In this document: positions 22,481 to 33,374 of the stretch, piece after piece
Layout of the letters: the number at the start of each line of letters is the position of its first letter
How positions within the stretch are numbered: the first letter of the stretch is position 1
DNA from: Edaphochlamys debaryana
Taxonomy: Eukaryota > Chlorophyta > Chlorophyceae > Chlamydomonadales
DNA length: 64,000 nucleotides
Direction: 5' to 3'
Assembly: GCA_016858145.1 (NCBI GenBank)
Contig: JAEHOE010000047.1
Span: forward strand, 434,001-498,000
Notes under the pieces: generated by a model
The model's input: only the letters and a program-made list of their open reading frames with translations
Databases searched by the model: none
What the model was told of the DNA's origin: nothing
Position numbers and translations under genes: made by a program

Positions 22481-23294
22481 GGGAGGTGCGGGGGTACGCA
22501 CGGCGGGACACGCGGCACTCGATTATTGATGAGTTCACCAGGTGTGACAAGACTGGGCCTCCCCCACGCGCTGAGCCCGCCGGCGGCCCGGCCCTTCTCC
22601 CTACTCGATCGCCCCTGCCTCAGTGTTGTACAATGCTGGCACCTTGCTTTCCTCCTCGTGCGTTGCAGCGGCTACATCGACGCGCTCAGCAGCGGCCCCC
22701 GTCATCCGTCATAGTCTATCGTTCTGGCTACACTGCACGGCCCTGCAAGCACAGAACCCCCACCCCATCACGCCACGGGACCATCTCCATCTCCATCGTT
22801 TCAATCGTGGGCGCACTTCAGCACCGCCCTTCAGTCCAGCTGCCAGCTCCGCCCTCCTCCTCCTCTGCCAACACGGGCGATGTGCAGGCGCTAGTAATGA
22901 GCGTCAGCCCCAGACTGCCTGAGTACGTGCCTTAGTATTCTAGCTTACCGCCATGCAAGGTGCGATGAATCGTTTCCCGCAGCCCGTTCCCTGTGCTCCC
23001 CAGGCTCACAAGCGGCCTGTCTGACATCTCTCCACACAACCCTCATCAGAGCTTGCCGTGGGCACCTCTCGACACCACATGCCACCTCCACATGCTCCAC
23101 AGCCACTTCGCGCAGCACCATTCCCCACGCCTCTTTCCCGCCGCCGCCCCCCCACCTGCACCCGGCCGTGCGCTACACACCGCAACCCGAACACAACTGT
23201 GCCTCCTGCCGTGGTCACGCTAAGCCCCTCTCCCCAAGCCCCCCCCGCCGCCTGCCGTCGCCCGTCTCCCCATGTCAGCATGGATGCATCCGGG
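22481..23294. other. Intergenic region before transporter copy 1
   Basis: No gene recognised. It presumably holds the 3' UTR of the minus-strand transporter whose stop codon is at 23295-23297. No minus-strand TGTAA was found close to that stop. Confidence 0.5.
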
Positions 23295-26200
23295 TCACCC
23301 CTGCTTCTTGCCCTTGTACTGGGTAAACAGCACTCCTGCGCTGAGCCCGATAATGATACTGGACAGGTTCTTGGCGTTGGTGGGCTCGTTGAAGGCCAGG
23401 AGCCCCACGACCGCGATGGGGATCTTGTTGAGCGAGCCGATAAGCGAATAGATGGTGGCGGTGGTCTGGCTGAGGAACCAGAGGCTGGAGAAGGAGATGG
23501 CGAAGCCGATGATGCCGCCCAGGAGTGCCACAGCCTGAGGCGGGCACATGGGTTATACATGGCCGAGGTTACTCCGGGACGGGGCTATGGGCGTAGAGGG
23601 CGGGGCTGGACACAGGAGTGGGCCTCATGTTTCCAGACAGTTCCAGCCCAGCGGACCCAGCAGCAGGCGGGCGTTTACCCGTAGAGGGCGGGGCTAAAGA
23701 CAGGGGGTAGGGAAGCGGGGCCGGATGCGTCATGCCACCCCCCGCCCCGCGCTCTTGTGACAGGAGAGCTGACCAAGGGCACGTGTAATGACGGCGCACC
23801 TGGAAGGCCGCCACCCCCAGCGCGTGCTGCTGCGGCAGCGTCTGGAACTCGCCGAAGCCCCACATGAGCAGCACGATGAAGGGGATGGACAGCAGGTTGT
23901 TGTAGTAGACCTGGGGTCGGAGGGGTGGAGAAGCGGGGTTAACGGTGTTGGACATGCGCCTGAGGAGATGCTCCCTCTTGCAAGGATGTGCTCCCGCAGC
24001 TCGCCGAGCTATCCAGCTTTACCCAGCCCTTGCTGCATGTACAGTACAAGTATCCGCCAGCTCCGACCCCTCCCCAGGCGGCTCACCATGCTGAACTCGC
24101 TCAGCTGCCAGCTCGCGGGCGGAGCGGGCGGGGGGAAGTAGGGACGGGAAGCGCGGTAAGGCAGGGGTATTGCCACGAGAGGGTCCCATCCAGGAGTCGT
24201 GTTCTGATCAACCATGCTGCGGCCCAAGAGTACCACCCACCTTGCCAACTGGTGCGGCAGTGTGGCCACACCCTGACCCTAGCTGTAACCGTGGATTCAG
24301 TTTCATCACGGCTATGGGTTTCGGGTTACGGCACCCATGGACCCTCCGCCCCACCTTCTGCTTGTCGTCCGTGTGCTCCGCCACCTTGTCCATCACCTCC
24401 CGCAGGTGCAGCGCGTAGGCCGACGTCAGCAGGCAGTTGATCACCTGCAGCCCACAGCGCGACAACGGCGTCTCACGCTAAGGCCATGCCACTCAACCGA
24501 GCAGCACGACCTCGCCCAGTCGGGCCCCGGCCTTCCAGGCAAATGCATGCCTCGCCTAGCGTGCTAGGCCCGACCCAGATGCCCAGTTGCGAGGCAACGC
24601 CGCTCCGTGACGGCCCCCACCCACGACCCCCAGGCGTCCGACCCCTGCGCATCGAGCCGCGCAGGCCCCAGGACTGCCGCCGGCAGCGCATGACCCTCCA
24701 CCTTGCCACTTTTCAGTCCCCAACAAGTCCGGCGCTAGTACAATCAGCCCTGTCTCGCGCCGTCCATCCTGTGCCCCGCTGCGCCCGCCCCCCTGCCCCG
24801 ACCTGCCACGTGTAGCCCTCCCAGCTGAAGCGCGCGTCCGTGGAGGCCCCCACGATGGCCGATATGATCATGAGGCCCAGGCAGCCCCACACGGGCCAGC
24901 CGTACGACTTCTTATAGATGAGCACATCCCCCAGGGCTGGGGGCAGAAGACGGAGGGGAGGGAAGGCGAGCTTAGCAGGAGATAGGGGATGCAGGGTCGG
25001 TGCGGGGCGGTAGGGTCTGACAGCACACGAGAGTTGGTGATGAAGGTGCAGGCTTTGGGGGGTCGGGGACGGAGCGCTGCGGCGGAGCGCGAGCAGGCGG
25101 CCCAGTGCTGAAGAGGAGCGCTAAGCAATCAACGCCTCGCGCAGGGTTGCAAGTCAGGGCAGCGGGGGACGGCCCTCCGCCCTGCCCCAAACACGCCTCG
25201 ACGTAACCCCCTCCACGGCGTGGCCCCCCCCTATAGCCAGACTCACCCGTGGACAGGTTCGCCAGCTGCTTCCACACCGAGAACATGCCTGCGCGGGAGC
25301 CACACAGCAACCGCAGGGTGGGTCGGTCCGTGCCCATGCCCTTGCCCGTCCCGTGCAACTCTGCACCAGGCACAACGCCATGGCACGCGCTCCAGCGCTA
25401 TGCTGCAGGCGGTCCGCTGCATGTGCATAGGCCTCTCGTGCGTGGTCCGCTCACCGATGCCCATGAGGTTGAGTGCGTAGAAGCCGGTGCCCAGCATGGC
25501 CACGAAGATGATGTTCACTGCGGCGCGGGCAGGGGCGCGCAGGGCGTACCGGGTGGGGAAAGACGCGGAGGCGCGCGGGCATGGCAAGGGCAAGGTGCGG
25601 CTGGAGTTGCGGGTCGGATCGGGGCCTATCCCTGGCCTGATTCACGCGCCTGGCCCATGCCAAGCCCCGGCCGTGTGAGGCTGGAAGTGGCGGAAGCGCG
25701 GATATGGCAAGGGCAAGGTGCGGCTGGAGTTGCGGGTTGGGAACTCGGGTTGGGGCTTGGCCTAGCCCATGCCGAGCCCTGGCACTGGAGCCCACGGTCC
25801 GGTGCAGCTCGCTGGCGACACTGGCTAGCATGGCGCGAAGGCCCCGCCCCTTAGCAATCAAGCTCCCGCCTGGGCCAAGCCGAGGGCTGCACACCAGCCG
25901 GCCTGGTCCTCCGACGCAGCCCGCCGGGCGCCGGCCAGGCCCCCACCCCCCCGCGTGCACTGCCGCCTCCCCGCCTTCACTAGACGCGCACCTGGAAGCC
26001 ACATCTGCGTGAGGACCGAAAGGAATAGGGTAAGCTCCATGGCGAGCCAGCAAACGGCCGCACCTTTCGTACGAACGGAAGTCTAGGGTACACTACTCCC
26101 TGACGCGCGGGGACCCCCGTCCCTTGTCCCGGCTCCTCACCCGCACGATGGGCCACCGCAAGGGCTGGAGCTGCACGACCCCCATCATTTCGCAGGCCTT

Positions 26201-26691
26201 GACGAGGAGTACCGCCAGCGTGCATTGAAAGCACAGGAGCGCGTTGGGGGCTGCGCACAGCGGGGTCGGGAGGCACGCACGAGGCAGGGGGTTGGCAAGC
26301 GCAACCTCCTTCCAATCGCTTTCCCAGCTTCTTGGAACGAGCCCCGTTTGTGCTGCTTGCCTGTGAAGCCGAACGACGCCAGCGCGTGCTTGTTTAGAAG
26401 CACCATGGACGCCGAGGCTAAGCAGTAGCATGCGCCAGAGACGACCGCTGCCCACCGAGCGCCTGCTTTGACGTGCTCCAAGACTACGGTGTTGTCAGAG
26501 GACTTTGCTGTCAACGACGGCCGTATACTCGACGTCGAGGATGATGCCTGCTCCACATCTCGCGCAATAACGACCGAGTGCTGCGGCTCTCTCGAGTGCA
26601 GCCCACTCCAGTCGCCCGTGCCTGGACCGCTCAGGGGCCGCGCTGCATCCTCTGGCACGCTGGCACTCGGGCTGGGCGATTTTAGCGGCAT
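23295..26691 (-). CDS. GDP-mannose-type nucleotide-sugar transporter, copy 1
   Basis: Ten exons give 383 residues: 26361-26691, 26141-26250, 25992-26004 (13 nt), 25455-25517, 25247-25288, 24803-24936, 24355-24444, 24087-24104 (18 nt), 23800-23910, 23295-23534. The protein is a drug/metabolite-superfamily transporter with a Ser-rich cytosolic N-terminus and about ten membrane segments. Landmarks are SMVLLNKHALASFGFT, FVAMLGTGFYALN, YGWPVWGCLGLM, AYALHLREVMDKVAEHT, VYYNNLLSIPF and FSSLWFLSQTTATIYSL. Golgi GDP-mannose transporters (GONST1/VRG4) carry a GALNK substrate motif, and here it reads GSLNK. A Ser at that position may alter specificity. Intron 1 begins GC (ACAG/GCAAGC). The join is confirmed by copy 2, which has the same residues without an intron. 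The ending KGKKQG resembles a C-terminal ER/Golgi sorting tail. It is divergent from eIF2-alpha. Confidence 0.93.
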
Positions 26692-27707
26692 CCTTGTTCT
26701 AGCCTAGTGTCTTGTTGATCACGCGAGCCTAACGGACTGCAGGTGGGGTGGCGCGCTTTCTGTATGCCTGTGATGCTGCCGTCGTCGGGTGGCGATGCCA
26801 GTGACGGGCCATGTCTGTCGGGCCCTGTCAGCGGTCGGGCGCCGTACCACCCGTACGAGGGGTTGCTCAGCGGGTGCAAAGATACACTTGGACACCATGG
26901 CGTTGACATCGTTGTTGAGATGCGTACAGGGCTGGCCTAGGGCTGGGAAGTCGAGGGCGGGATGGCGGGGCGGGATGGCGGGGCGGGATGGCAGGGCGAC
27001 GGCTGGTGCGGGCACGCCTGCGAGGCGGCCGGCGCATGAGGAGGGGAAAGCAGCCAGGCAGGCTCAGCGACAGCAATGGACTTACCTCACCTTACCCTAA
27101 CTCAAAGGATACAAAGAAAAGCATAGCATACTCCCAATAAAGTGATGAGCGTGTATAGGAAGGTGGGGAGGTGTGAGGGATGGCGGCACGGGGTGGCACC
27201 TGTGCCTCCTGTGGCACTCAATGCGTTCAGGTGCTCTGGTGACAGTTAATGAAAGCTGCAACATAAGGGGGGCCGCGGCCCGGGCGGGCCTAACCAGCTG
27301 GAGGGGGGGGCAAGTCCAGTTGGAGGGAGGGGCATGCTTGTCCCGCTTGCCCCAGATGCAGTCAGCTGCTTGTTGAGGTCAAGCTGCAGCGTACGGTTGG
27401 TTCCCACCCCTGCGAGTTCACCACATGTAGCGCAGACTAACGGCTTAATGCCAAGCGTCTGGGGAGCAATGGGACGTCGCAGCGCTCCCTGCGTGCCGAA
27501 AGCGGGGCCGAAACACATCCTGTACGGCGCACGGCTCCAAAGGTCCCACCCACCTCCGCTTCGCTCCTTTCCAGCGTAGGCGTCTTTACTAGCCTGCTGT
27601 ATCGCTCACGCACACCAAACGATAGCCTGAGGTCCGCGTTCAAGCACAAGCAGATACTGATCCACATTTGCCGCGCAAGTCGCTGATCAGAACGCCTCGC
27701 CAGCACC
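26692..27707. promoter_or_regulatory. Divergent promoter region, transporter 1 / eIF2-alpha
   Basis: About 1 kb between divergent start codons. It holds a GGGCGGGATGGC-type unit three times near 26955-26997. No TATA box or recognisable regulatory site was identified with confidence, and no gene is seen. Confidence 0.4.
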
Positions 27708-30700
27708 ATGGCGCAACACCAAGATTGCCGCATGTATGAAGAGAAGTATCCGGAGGTGGACGACGTAGTCATGGTTCAGGTGCGGCGCGCTCGCAAGCTC
27801 CGCGCGGCGGCTCGCGCGTGGGCTGAACCCCCGCTTTGGGCTGCAGGTCAAGTCCATAGCGGAGATGGGCGCGTACGTGTCGCTGCTCGAGTACAATGGA
27901 ATCGAGGGTATGATCCTTCTCAGCGAGCTTTCCAGGCGCCGCATCCGTTCCATCACGAAGCTCATCAAGGTGGGCAGCTGCTCTTGGTACAAGGGCGCGA
28001 GCAAGGGGAACTGAGCGAGAGCTCTGTGTCGCTGGCGGCTGCGCGCTGCGAAGCTTCGTGCTCCCTGCTGCGCGCGCAGGTCGGGCGCCAAGAGCCCGTG
28101 ATGGTGCTGCGTGTGGATAAAGAGAAGGGCTACATCGATCTGTCGAAGAGGTGCGTGCAGGGTGTCGATGGCGCCCGAGACTCGTGCCCGAGCGCTTCGC
28201 GATACCAGGCGCTTACTCGTTGGCCGGTCCTGCAGGCGCGTCTCGCCGGAGGATGTGCAGAAGTGCGAGGAGCGGTACAACAAGTCTAAGCTGGTGGGTT
28301 GCGTCGGGGTGGGAAGGGGGTCTGGGGAGGGGGTGCCTCGCACGTCCAGCTTCTGCAGGGCCAGGGCCTCGGCCTTGAGCCCTGCCGTCACCAGCCCAAG
28401 CCCGCGCGGCCGGGCATGAAGCAGCATTGGAGGAGACAGCGCTGGAGCAGCAGACCCGGAGCCGGAGGCCCACAGCGGTGCCGGGGCAAGCGCTGCTCTA
28501 AACTCGCCGTGCGCGGGGCTGCCGGCGCGCAACCTGGACCTGCAGCCCCTCTGCGAACATTGCTGGCGCTCTGAGGCCTTGGCAGCACGCGGCACGGGCC
28601 GCGTGCCCTCAACTGGCATCTCGGAGGCCCGGCCGTGGCGGGAGCGAACACAGCCCTGGCTTTCTGCGTTCGCCCACACCCACCGGCGCCGGCCGGCTGC
28701 AGCCAGCTACGCATTCGCCTCTTTGCCCTACGCTCTGGGCCGTCTGCGCCGACAGTTGCGGAGGCGGGGTCGTACCCGGGCGGCGGAGGCCGCGGCCTGC
28801 ACCCCGGCCGTGCGGCGTGCGGTGTCATTCTCAGCCACGTTATACCTGCCGGTCTTCCGGCAAGCCGGCGACTCCTGGCCTTGGCGCCACAACAACAGGC
28901 AGGCTGCTGCTGGCGTCATGAGGCATTCTGCACAGCAGCCGGAAGATCAGGAGCGCGGTCTTCGTGCGCTCTGGCGCCTGGCCCGTGCGCCGCTTGCCCC
29001 CGGCGACCCTGGGTAATTGTGGGCCGCCGCAGCCCAGTGGGCAGCGTACGGCCCTGCAGGCACTGGCCCGCGCAGGTCGGCGCTGGCGGCCTGGGCTGGG
29101 GCCGCCTCTGCCTCTGCCTGTTTGCGCCGCTTGCACCGCCCCCTGCGAGCGGCGCGGCTCGCATCCCCGCGCGCGGTGGGGGCCAACCGGCGCCCCCTGG
29201 GCGTTGGCGGGAGTCGCCGGGTGTGCGACGCCTCACGCCGTGTCGCGGCAACGCGTGCATCCCGCTGCCACCGGCAGCCCCTCCTGCCTGGATACTGTTC
29301 TGGCTCCAGCCGCGGGGGGAGAGGCGCCCCAGCCTCCGGGCGGGGCCGCAAGCTGGCGCACAGCGGCTGGCGCAGCATCAGGCGGCGAGAGCGTGTTGGC
29401 GGCTGCGGGGCGGCCAACAGCAGCGCGCGATTTCGCGCCGCAGCGTGGTTGCTCACGCACAGCCGCGCGGGTCAGCTATGGGCTGGAGGAGAAGCGAGTA
29501 CCGGGAGGGAGAAAGAGGAGGGGCCGTCGCCGCATGCGGAGCCGGAGCCAGCCCGATCTGGCTCTTGGCAGTCTGTGGCAGTGGGGCTGCTGGTTTGGTT
29601 CAGCGGAGTGGGCCGGAGTGAGCCGCTCTTGAGAGCAGCTCGCCACTCGCAGCTGCAGAGCGGCACCGCCCGGCCCCCTGGCCCCGCCCCTGACCATTGA
29701 CCCACATGCAAAGTCCTCGTCCGCAACCCGCCCCGCCCCGGTCCGTCTTCGCCGCCGTACAGGTGCACAGCATCATGCGCCACGTGGCCGAGACCACGGG
29801 GAAAGACCTGGAGGCGCTGTATGACAACATCGCCTGGCCGCTGTACAAGCTGTACGGGCACGCGTTCGACGCCTTCAAGACCATGGTCACGGACGAGGGG
29901 GACGCCATCTTCAAGCGCCTGGAGGAGGAGAGGGGGCAGCCCGCGGTGGACCTGCTCTCGGGCGAGGTGCGTGCGTGCGTGGGGGGAGCGGGGGGCTGGG
30001 GGCTGGGGGCGCCGCGTGTGTGCTGACCCTATTGAGCAGCATGCGGTAAGCGCAAGCTATGGGAAATGACCAGACCCGGGCTGTGTGCGTGCGGGGAGCG
30101 GGGAGCTGGGGACTGGGGGCCACGCGCGGTAGGGAGGGGGAGGCCAGGTGAGCCTGGATGGAGCAAAGGCACAGGTGTGTGCGGCGTGCGCAGCCGCAAT
30201 CCGAAGTGCCTCCTTGCGCCGTCAGTCCTAGCCGCCGCCTCAACCGCCTGCCTCCGCACTACCACCGTCTGTCACCCCTGTCATCCCCAGGTCCGCGAGG
30301 CCCTGCTGAAGAACATCAAGCGCCGCATGACCCCGCAGCCGCTCAAGATCCGCGCTGACGTGGAGATGACGTGCTTCACGTGAGGGAGGGGCCGGACCAG
30401 GAATGGACGGGTGGGGTTGGGTCACAGCGGCGCAGTGTCCTACCTTCGATCAAGGGCCAGGGGCGCAGAGGTTTGAGGACTCCCCCCTCGTTCCTCCCCA
30501 CCCCCCGCAGCTACGACGGCATTGAGCACATCAAGACCGCCATCCGCGCCGCCGAGGCCTCCGGCACCGAGGAGTGCCCCGTCAAGATGAAGCTGGTGGC
30601 GCCCCCGCTCTACGTGCTCACCACGCAGGTGGGGGGGCAAGGAGGGGGGTTCGAGGTGGAGCGCGTCGCTTCGTCAGTTGGAGAGGGGCAGGGAGAGGCC

Positions 30701-31927
30701 GGAGGGAGGGCGCCAGTCCGGGTGGGCTGTGACGGTGCGTGAAGTGGGGTTTGCGTCGCAGCCCTAATGCGTCTTGCCTGCTGCCGCCGGTGCCCCTTCC
30801 GCAGACGCTGGACAAGAACAAGGGCATTGAAGTGCTCACGGCCGGTGAGGAGGTTGCCCGGGGCGGAGGACGTGGACGGGGCGGAGGGCTGAAGGGCGCC
30901 TGACAGTCTCTAACGTTCGCCTGAAGCACGGAAGAAATAACGCGCAGCGGCCGCGGGTGGGCGCACCGCCTCGCACCCCCCGCCGCTTCTCTCCGCCGCC
31001 TCCTTCCCCCTCGCCCCGCCCCGATCCCGCTCAGCTTGGCCCCCCTTCACCACCCCCACCCCCGTCTCCCCCCGCCTCCCGCGCTCCCCAGCCTGCGAGG
31101 CCTGCTCCAAGTCCATCGAGGGCTCCCGCGGCAAGCTGGTGGTCAAGGAGGCGGCCCGCGCCGTGAGCGAGCGGGACGACCGCCTGCTGAGCGAGAAGAT
31201 GGAGGCGCTGGAGGCGGCCAACGCCGAGGTGGGTGTGAAGGGAGGGGCAGAGAGGGGGACGGGGTCGAAGGAGGGTGGAGGAGTGGAGGGGGGGTGTTCG
31301 GAGGTTGAGGAAAGCAGGGAGGAGGAGGCACCAGAGGCGCCCAGCGCCGAGGTGGGGAGCTGGGCATAAGGGGTTAGGCAAGTTGGGGGAAGGGGCAGGT
31401 TGGGGGTAGGGCATGGGCGGAGAGGGTCAAAAGAAATTTGCTGGGGCTGGGAGGAGACGGGTGGGAAAGGAGACGGCGCGCATGATGCTGGCCAGCACAG
31501 ACATTGGGGCGAGGGGCATGGAAGGGGGGCGTATGAGGAGGGTGTGCTGGTCGCCCAGCGGGAAGGGGATGGAGGTGGGAGGGAAGGAGAATGGGAGGGG
31601 AGAGATGTCGGGCAGGACCTCCGACCGGGTGACGGGCTCGCCGGAGCCTCCAGCGCCCAGCGCGGCCGCCAATCCGTCGGGGCTCTTGCCTGCGACCTGT
31701 TCCTTACCGCTCCCTTCCTGCCAGCGATACTGTCATCTGGCCCTGTGACCGCCGCTGAATCCAGTACGCGCCTCCCCTTTCCTCACCCTACCCCCGTAAA
31801 CCTCCCCCCCTCCTCACACCCCTCTCCCCCGCTCTAGGTGGACGGCGACGTGGACAGCGACGAGGAGGAGGACACGGGCATGGGCGACATCGACGTGGAG
31901 GCGGGGCCGGCCTTCGTGGAGGTATGA
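27708..31927 (+). CDS. Translation initiation factor eIF2, alpha subunit
   Basis: Ten exons give 333 residues: 27708-27779, 27847-27969, 28080-28150, 28236-28293, 29763-29966, 30291-30379, 30511-30628, 30805-30844, 31092-31228, 31838-31927. The start is in good context (ACCATGG). eIF2 carries initiator Met-tRNA to the 40S subunit. An N-terminal S1/OB domain ([20 protein letters not shown]) contains the stress-kinase site [14 protein letters not shown], where the target serine (Ser51 in mammals) is Ser53. A helical domain ([31 protein letters not shown]) and the alpha-beta domain ([19 protein letters not shown]) follow, and the acidic tail ([13 protein letters not shown]) is intact. GCN2-type control is therefore structurally possible. 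Intron 4 is unusually long (28294-29762, about 1.47 kb), extremely GC-rich and open in several frames, but I find no separate gene in it. Confidence 0.97.
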
Positions 31928-33374
31928 GCCCCCACCGCCGCAGGGCGGGGGCAGGGCGGTGCCGCGGTGCGCCCAGCCGCCGGAGCGGGCGGGGCCGGGC
32001 TGCGCCGCTGCGTGGCACGGCGGAGCGCGGGGCAGCGCAGAGCAGAGCCGAGCGGCGCGGGACGGCGCTCGGGCGGCCTGCCTGTGCGGGGCTGCGTGGG
32101 GTTGCGGAGGGCTATGAGACCAGGCGCTGGAGCTGGAGGCAGCGGAGGAGCGCGCGGCGGCGGAAGAGCACGTGTGCCCGCCTGGGCGCAGCGCGGGTTT
32201 GTGGGGAGCATGGCGACGCGGGGCGAGGCGAGGCGGAGCAACGGGCACCCTCCGGCAATGGCGCACGCAAGCTGAAGGGCGTGGGCGCGGAGGTGGTGGC
32301 GTCCGGGACTGAGCGGGGTGACTTCGGGACGCCAAGCTGGGGTTGTTCGTATCGCAGCTTGCGGTGGAGGGTTGGTGGCATAGGGCTATAGGAGGAGGAG
32401 CAGCAGCAGGAGGATCTAGGGTGTCGAGGGGGAGAACGGACAGGGGCTCTCAAGAGCAGCTTGAGGGCACCGGTGGGTGTGTCAGAGACGCAGGTGTTGG
32501 ATTTGGAGCGGGCTCGGTCCTGCCAATTGCAGGGTTCATGCTGCGCATGGTGAAAGCAGCAGCGGCGCTGCAGGGCCTTGTGGCGCTGACCGTGCGGCCC
32601 CGATGGAGGAGGACGACGCACCCTGGCTGTTGCCGGGTGCATCAAGTGCAAGGCATACCGTACGGAATTGAGGGGCGTCGAGCCTCACAGAGCACGCCTC
32701 GGTGGCGGCGGTGCAAGCGTTGATCCAGACAGACAGCCATTTCACTGGAGGGTCCTCCCTAGCAGCTGTCCCGGACTTCGGCAGGGAGTAGTGCACGTGC
32801 CAGGGTGCCACACCCATTGGCTGCTCAGCTGCATGCTGCGCGCAGCTGCTGCGACCCAAGGCAGGTGGAGTGCTGGAGTGCATACTGCCATGTGCCCCTG
32901 CACGCGCTGCGCTGCAACAGGGCCTTGCACCGTCCGTGGGACCATGTCACGTGAGCACCGTGAAACGTCTCAGTCTGGGTCGCTGCAGGGCTCTCACATG
33001 CACTCGACTCCCAATACTGAAGAACAGAGCACAAGCCATAAAAGTTATGAGAGGTCCTCAGAAATAATCCCCGTGCCCCTTCAAGGGCCTCGACAAACCG
33101 GCTTTGCGCATCCCCACGCCCCTAAACTCTGATCAGTTCCAATCAGTTCCAACACGTCAACGTAGATGTCATCAGTCACCTGGACTGCTACTAACACCTA
33201 GCCATTGAAACCCACCTTCACCTACCCCAACCCGTCCCCTCCGCCCCCGGCGCGCCCTGCCGCCACCGCACAGCCCGAACCACGCCCCATACTCCTCCTC
33301 CCCTCGTCCATGCCCCTCCCCCATCCTAACCAAAACCCGCCCTACGCCGCAGCCGTCCTTTCCATCGCACGGCT
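31928..33374. other. Convergent 3'-end region, eIF2-alpha / transporter 2
   Basis: The two genes converge on about 1.45 kb of sequence. I see no recognisable protein, no TGTAA near either stop, and no mobile-element termini. It probably contains both 3' UTRs. Confidence 0.5.

Noticed and set aside
28635..29621. Long plus-strand open frame of 328 codons
   Set aside because: It lies wholly inside intron 4 of eIF2-alpha, is open in several frames and shows no recognisable protein.
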